A stretch of 64,000 nucleotides of DNA from Tribonema minus (lineage: Eukaryota; Sar; Xanthophyceae; Tribonematales; Tribonemataceae): the NCBI GenBank assembly GCA_017506865.1, contig JAFCMP010000523.1:699596-763595 (forward strand). The letters are read 5' to 3'. Position numbers and translations under genes: made by a program. Within the stretch, counting starts at the first letter, position 1; each line of letters starts with the position of its first letter. Positions 57,901-64,000 of this stretch are shown here, one piece after another. The notes beneath the pieces are model-generated. The model did not search any database. It was given only the letters and a program-made list of their open reading frames with translations, and had not been told where the DNA came from.

Positions 57901-60900
57901 CACTTGCAGTGAGCACGGAGCATAGTACAGGATACAAGCAAAAAGAGGTCGCTGTTGGGGATGTACAGCTGGAGCGCTTGCAGAGTTCTCCATATAATGC
58001 TAATGTTGTGGGTCCGACAGCAACCCGGGGTGATTAAGGGCCGACAATCACAAATCTCGAAACTGCGGCCAAGCACTGAGTGTGGAGCACGGCATGCCAG
58101 ATCTTACCAAAGCCTCATGACAAGTGGCCATGCTTTCTGTTTATGTGCCTGCATGTGACTTCACTGCAAGCTGCTTGACATCGTCTGTGGATCTGCAGGC
58201 AGGCCCTGTGCCTGGTTCCTTCGCTCAGCAGACACACAAGTATCCTGGGCCAGGTTTTGCGTGGATGATGGACGAGAGTCTTGTGTCCTGTGTTGCTGCC
58301 TCATCTCGGATGCTCATGTAGAAAAATGGCTTGTTACGGTTAGAGCAACATCCATAAGCACACAAGTACAATGATCAGAATTGCTACAAACTTGCCACCA
58401 AGGCAATTAGGTTGTTCGGCAACCTTGGCGACGAGGGGTGGAAACTACGGGGCGCTATGGCAGAGGAGTGGTCTACGAGAGAGGCAGCGCCGTGTCCAGC
58501 CCGGCCACATGCGCTCAAGGGCATCGGGATGTCGCGCATCAGAGCGGCGCTGTCAGCCTCATTCTGCGCGTATGATTGTTCACATGCCTGCAACGCGGCA
58601 GGCAGGGGGCTACGGAGACAATAGCGGGGAGGCCCCTGGAGGTGGGGATGAGCTAGACTGAGGCAAGTTGTAGATTGTATAGCCAATTTGCTGCGGTGAT
58701 GTTTGTTGTGCAAGGTCTGTCTGCATTTGTAGCTTGCTGGTCAGAGCCAAGGGGTTGTGGACCGAAGCCTTATAAAAATGCAAGTACAATCTTTGGCCAG
58801 AAAACATGTCTGCCCAGTGTCAAGGTACTTCATAAAGTGCGCATCCCCTTTTGTGGCCATCAGGAATAGCCATGGCTTCTCAAATCAAACAGGGATGGGG
58901 TACCTCAGTATGACGGAAAGAACAGGACCTGTTTGGTTGCACAAATGATCGACTTGCTCAGCCTGTCTGGTGTGGGTCAATGACCCAACCACGTTCATGA
59001 ACCGTTTTCGCCAAATGCCGATTATCTATGTTTACTCTGAATGGTTCCCAACCTCAGTCAACCAAAAATGACAATGAGCGTCACGGGCATCACATAATGT
59101 CCTCATAATGATGCGACTGGTGCGCATCTTCACAAAGCACCGCTCGTGACCTGCGCATGTGGTTCCAGTAGATGTGAGCACATTTGTGGCAGAGCCACGT
59201 CCTACTCTAGCAGTGTGTGCGTATTAAATGCCACACTGCTAAGACATGAACGTGGGCAGAGCTGCTAGTGGGGCGTGATCTTTGGCGGCACCGGTGCACA
59301 TACACATGTTGGTAGCCACGAAGTACACAAGCGAAATGTAAACATCCGCATGGCTTGGCAGTATGCATGCCATCCACCGCAGAACGAGCCTACTGTGCTG
59401 CAGAGCCACCTGCCCGCACCACGAGAGATGCAGCACTGCTCGCTGCACAATCGATGAAAGATACTTCGAGGCCTGATGTTGGCAGCCACATCCACCAACA
59501 TGCATGTCATGGGCTCCCGCACGTGTCTGCCTGGCAGCACAACCACGGAGTGCACCACAAATTTTGTCACGATCAGCAGTCCAACAGTGAACCGCTAGTA
59601 AACTCTTGAGTTGAATATGTGGGTGTGCTGCTGTGTGTTGTAGAATGGCAACCTCTCCTCATCGTAAGCAAGCACTCTGCTTCGAGCCACTTGAGTTCAC
59701 GCTAGACCATGTAAGGTTTTCGCAGGCAAGACGCTGTCTGGTATGCTGGCAAGATGCTGTCTGGTATTTCCCAAACGAGCCTGGAAGCTGTCACTTCATT
59801 GAATACTGCAAACTAATTGGGTAAAGCCAGTGGCAGGTCACACAAGAACGGCGTTATTGATCACCTTGAGTGATTACAATGATAGATGAAACCAAAAGTA
59901 ATAGTAGTATGATAGGTCACTGCTGCTGCTGCTGCTGCTGCTGGCATGCTCCATGGAAACTATATCTGATTTCAGAGGGGTTTTTAGTGTAACGTCATCG
60001 TTACGTCTTACCTTGCCATGATAGTTGTTGCTCCACTCCGCCAGCTTGCTGACCAGCTCTCCCAAAGCTGTCCTCATTTCTTTGTATAACTTCTTATCCT
60101 CGCCCTTGAGCAGCACAGCGCCGTCGACAGACCACACAGCGTCAGGCCGGTCATTGCCCGTTGTGAGGGAGTCCTCATGACAGTTCCGCTTGCGCTTCAG
60201 GGAAGTGTCAAAGCGCCGCGCAACCCAGTCACTGATAGGGACTATGAGGCTGTCAAGGAATCCTGCAGCAGGCAGCAAGCAAGGAAGCACAGAATTGCAG
60301 ACTTCGTCATACATATACATACTGCCATGTAAAGGTTATGTATGAAGCACGAACCCCTCTTTCTACACGCTGCGCCTTGACTTTGTTGTAATGGTACAAC
60401 ATGAGATGGCAACTGATGATGATAGCGAAGTGTGTCTGTAAGCCGGTGGTGCCAAGCGCACTCTGATTTCATTTGACGGAATCAAACACGGCTGCACGCT
60501 TATTCATCAGCACCCACACTCATATACACACCCCGTAGACAGATAACTGAGTGGCGCATTCAAAAGGTGCAGCGCTAAAGCGGTTTCAGTCAAGTACGTG
60601 TAACTTGTGTGCTGATTGCACAAGAATAGTGCAACTGTATACCATCCGCCAACACATTCATACACATGGCGCTGACCGCTACTGCAAGCCAGGCACTGGA
60701 CATCTTCAACTTGCACACTGGGAGCCACACTGGCCAATTCAATCTCAGAGCTGATACAACACCCACTTGAGCAGAGTCTATGTTCGCGCTTGAACGCTGA
60801 GAACCACAGTCATAGAAGCAGCACAGCTATCTGCAATGAAGCTAATCAGATGATGGCGACATGCTTGTATGTACAGCATAGGGTAAGCTGCAGGGCTGAC

Positions 60901-62541
60901 ACCGATCACAAGCAACATCAGTGCCAACTAACTACTGTAACAGTTACTGTCGTCATAACAGCTTGCCAAGGCGTCTGTGCATCATAGGCCCAGGCAAAAG
61001 CCGTTGGAGTCGGATATAATAGCTATGGAACAGCACCACCAGAGTAAGACACACAGCACAAACATTGGGGTGATGCGAATATTGCTAGTGTTAAATTGGC
61101 GGTTCTTCTGCGAAGACAACCGCTTTTGTGCTATTTGGACATGTGTGCCACAAATTATGAATACCAAGATATCCGGCCGCAGTATTTGGTCCATCTTTGG
61201 TCCATCTGCTTTTCCATGTCAAGTGTGAGTCACAGTAGCAGCGTACAACTCTGCTTTGAGCATGCACTCGCAACGCAATCCCTGACGCCAACAGCATAAT
61301 CTCAAATGACACTTGTGTAGCAGGGCGTTCTGCTCACAGTTCCGGTCAACGAGCTGTGGTGCAGAACGACCCCTGACACCGCTTCTACCGACTGCTGCTG
61401 CCGTAGGTGAGAGGACTGGACCGCAGTAGGAGAGGAACTACACTGCATACGCAACCACATCCTTGACCGGAGCTGTCGTGGTTTGCTCATCTAAGCTATC
61501 AAGACCATTGCTGCTGGAACTCGCGTGCTTGGCCAGGGAACTGAAGGAGCGCTGACACACGTGAGAGCTTCCAAACTTTACATTGATCATCTTGTGGTGC
61601 GCGCTTTAAGGCTTGTAAGCACAGCGATGTGCTTGATACAGTTTACTCGGTTCGGTTACTTGCGCAATCTGTTGGGGTTCTCCTCACAGCGACCGGTAGC
61701 TAGCGATGGTAACTTGCGCGCCTGTGTAAGAGGTAACTGAGAGCCTTACGCACTCCTTGTGCGTTTCCGTGTATATGTCTAAGAAGATATGGCTTGAGGA
61801 GCTAGAGATGGCGCCTGCTTTTCCACGACACTTGTACATGTCTATACAGAATACCTTTCAAGAAAACAAGGCGCTGTGGGGTCAACTGAGCACAAGCAGG
61901 CTTTAGCATTGTTGCCAGAGAGACGCGTAGGCAGTGTTGCCGCTGGTGTTATGATGCCACAAGCATGCTGGCGCTCAGCTGCGTCAGGCTTCATGCAGCA
62001 GTGTCCTGACCAATGACGGCTGAAATGGCCACCCTTGCAAATAAGCCGGCTACAATGCTATGTACCAGAAAGCACGTGACTTACTGCATCAACAGCATGC
62101 AGTGCGTTCGCAATGTCCATCGGCCATGTACATGGCATCACACAGCAGCAAAGGTGTCATCCACTTGCCTGCCAAAGTGATTTCATCCGTGGGCTCCACC
62201 AGAGGGGCACGGCGCAGCGCAGTGCTAAGGCAGTCACCCAAGCCTCTGGCATGACTCAAGGATTCTGCTTGGATGCGCGCTTTGAGTTCGGAATCGCTCA
62301 TGGTCAGGCTGATGAACAGTGGATCGCTAACTGGCAGCAGCGCCGCGTTGCCGTCGCGATGGCGCAAACACACGTTACCAGCGAACATCGATTGGAGCTC
62401 CCCGAGAGTCGGGACGCAGGCGGGCAGGTCGAGGCTGTTAAACCAAGAGCTCGTGGTGTCTGATACACCTGCAAGCGAATCGTGCAAACCACAGGGACGG
62501 GCATTAGGCTGCAGGCAGTCATGAAAACCCATCAGTTGCAT
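54942..62541 (-). CDS. Crinkler-like nuclease-kinase protein (PD-(D/E)XK-like domain plus protein kinase)
   Basis: Five exons join in phase into 1587 nt (528 aa): 62541-62169, 60262-60012, 57376-56844, 55521-55444, 55293-54942 (TGA). Residues about 163-180 contain RPDAVW and LLKGEDK, the PD...ExK arrangement of the restriction-like nuclease domain in Crinkler-type proteins, followed by LVCYALAANKVQFCAV. The C-terminal half is a kinase-like domain: ALHRAGFGHGDLRWPN (catalytic loop, Asp about 430), LIDLEGA in the DFG position, YTAKSDLRQL. A lysine equivalent to VAIK and a glycine-rich loop are not obvious. The protein ends in six glutamines (a CTG/CAG run). The first donor is CAG|GCAAGT. Such proteins are common in algae and oomycetes, act inside the cell and are proposed to damage DNA or signal in defence or conflict; the role here is unknown. 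The start could lie in a further upstream exon. Confidence 0.75.
58560..58890 (+). repeat. Dispersed repeat, copy 2 (related to 47280-47600)
   Basis: See the shared word order given for 47280-47600. This copy lies in the large intron 57377-60011 of the nuclease-kinase gene. Its plus frame ends ELD and TGA about 58661, where copy 1 continues further. Confidence 0.55.
59920..59944. repeat. Pure CTG run
   Basis: About eight CTG triplets in a row, in the intron just downstream of exon 60262-60012. A second run at 54950-54969 encodes the terminal glutamines of the nuclease-kinase. Confidence 0.9.
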
Positions 62542-63524
62542 TGAAGGGGGCTCGGCAAAGCTCTTGGCCCAAACTCCACAGATGACAACGGTGGCACTGC
62601 TGCTTCTGTACCAATGCCAGCAGTGGCATTGCAACAAGGAGCAACGAATGTCACGGACATACAGCTATAGATGGCCTATGCATGATGAAGCACCATGCCA
62701 CCAGCAACGTAGCATACTGTTTGACGTCGAACATAACTATAAGCTTGCCTTCTGCACAGACCTTGACGTGGCCATCATGCGCCATCAGGTGCTGGGGACC
62801 CACGAGGGCTATAGAGCGACTCGTTCTTTGAGCATGGTGTGCGCATCGTATGCTTTCCCCTTGTTGCGTGTTGCAGACGGCAACTCGTCAAGAGCTAAAA
62901 CTGCCAATGTGAACCGAAGGTGCTGCAACCTGCGATCTGAACCGACTGTTTAAGGTCCTTGGATGTTGCTGTCCAACGTGATCTAGGGATGCAGGCAAAC
63001 ATTCAGCTGCCCACAAAGACAAAGCACAATTGAAGCCGTGGGCATGTGCCTGTGTGAGCAGGAGCGAAGCGACGGGAACTTCCATTTTTTGTCGAGCAAC
63101 ATCTCCCTACACTTGTTTTGGGGCTCCTAATTGGCTTTACTGGAAGAAAAACATTGTAGGCCGTATCTACCATGCTTGGTTGTCTTTCTCATTCTTGCTT
63201 TTGGTGTATGGAAAACACCAAGGTGCAAGAAACTGTATGTTCACGTCTTTCCGACTTGCTACCATCAAATTCAAGCCCTGCACGACCCAGGAGACAGTGG
63301 TGCGCTGCGCCATGCGCTGTGCAAGCTCTGAAGCAAAACAACAGCACTGGCAACGCCTAACGCACCTATTTCTTGAGCACCCCTGTTCAGCTGTGGGACG
63401 CCGAACCTGTATTGTGTTGTGCTGTACAGGTTTTCAGCCCTGAAGCGAATTCTAATAAATGTAGTACATTTCAACGCAGAGCAAGTGCAAGTCGGTAATG
63501 TGACACCTCAGCCACGACTATGCA
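62542..63524. other. Region between the nuclease-kinase start and the next gene's stop
   Basis: Presumed promoter of the gene at 62541 and 3' untranslated region of the next gene. The minus frame of the first nuclease-kinase exon is open to 62637. I see no further supported exon. Confidence 0.4.
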
Positions 63525-63716
63525 CTAGTCTTCTGCCTGCGTCGGCACATTGACACCCTGCAAACAGCAAGAGCAAGTGAGAGCAGTGTGTGTGTTTGTG
63601 GCAGCGAAGGTACACAACTCTCACCTGCGGCCACTTGCACGGTTCCTTGAACCAGAGTTGTGCAAAATTATGTGTCAATCCTGCTGCATCCAGAAGGGCC
63701 CGTTCATTCACTTTGA
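63525..63716 (-). CDS. 3' end of an unidentified gene (continues beyond the right edge)
   Basis: Two exons join in phase: 63716-63625 (KVNERALLDAAGLTHNFAQL, then WFKEPCKWPQ, between TCAG and CAG|GTGAGA) and 63557-63525 (GVNVPTQAED and TAG). The splice sites are strong and the composition is protein-like, but I do not recognise the family from 40 residues. The rest of the gene should lie upstream, to the right of the window. Confidence 0.5.
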
Positions 63717-64000
63717 CTGATGCGCAGAGCCGCAGGTGTTACAGTTGCAGCCATCAATCATGGCGGGCTCTTTTACTGACCACCGCAACTACATCTGTTG
63801 TCCGACAATGACATTATCGCTCGATAGGCAAAACACAACAATCGACAAAGCTTTCTACCGTGGCAAAGCGTGTTTGAGTGAGGAACGACGCTCTCCAGAT
63901 TTTCTGCCAGTCCTCAGTACAAGTTTGCAAGCCAGACAGTAAGAAAACTTTGATGTTGACCTGAGGCTGACACTGACTGTATGTGGTGTTGATTGCATTT

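Overview
The window is eukaryotic nuclear DNA. Genes are broken into short exons (about 33-310 nt) by long introns with CAG|GT donors and TGCAG acceptors. I rebuilt the genes by hand from splice signals, reading phase and protein family motifs. The organism is most likely an alga, plausibly a green alga: an ABCG half-transporter with a lumenal N-terminal domain, a Crinkler-type nuclease-kinase, a sugar-dehydrogenase (HHIP/GSDH) exon, CTG/CAG microsatellites, occasional GC-AG introns and short interstitial TTAGGG-like tracts. The exact lineage cannot be fixed from sequence alone.

Layout (nearly everything is on the minus strand). 1-19,287: one very large gene, cut by the left edge, that reads in phase from a signal peptide through a complete NOTUM/pectin-acetylesterase-like domain (Ser, Asp and His all present), then a single membrane segment, then an ABCG ATP-binding domain. 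Two nearly identical 576-bp pieces of a non-LTR-like element lie in opposite orientation in two of its introns. 20,501-22,521: a poorly defined minus-strand gene. 23,019-38,831: a complete 18-exon VPS52 gene (731 aa), the GARP/EARP tethering-complex subunit. 38,832-41,300: mostly intergenic, with a possible zinc-finger-like exon pair. 41,305-43,975: plus-strand secreted sugar-dehydrogenase-like gene, only partly recovered. 44,050-53,700: a repeat-rich stretch with several non-LTR-like fragments, an ACTCG-rich block, tandem repeats, a CTG microsatellite and the 3' end of an unidentified gene. 54,942-62,541: a complete five-exon Crinkler-like nuclease-kinase gene. 63,525-right edge: 3' end of another unidentified minus-strand gene.

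The two main observations are (a) the NOTUM-like esterase joined in frame to an ABCG transporter, with a topology that makes sense (lumenal enzyme, membrane anchor, cytosolic ATPase), and (b) a recurring pattern in which exon-intron boundaries have been tandemly copied into the neighbouring intron. I see it at eight or more boundaries in the two large genes, with copies in all stages of decay. It looks like an active route of intron growth, with the copied edges forming pseudo-exons.
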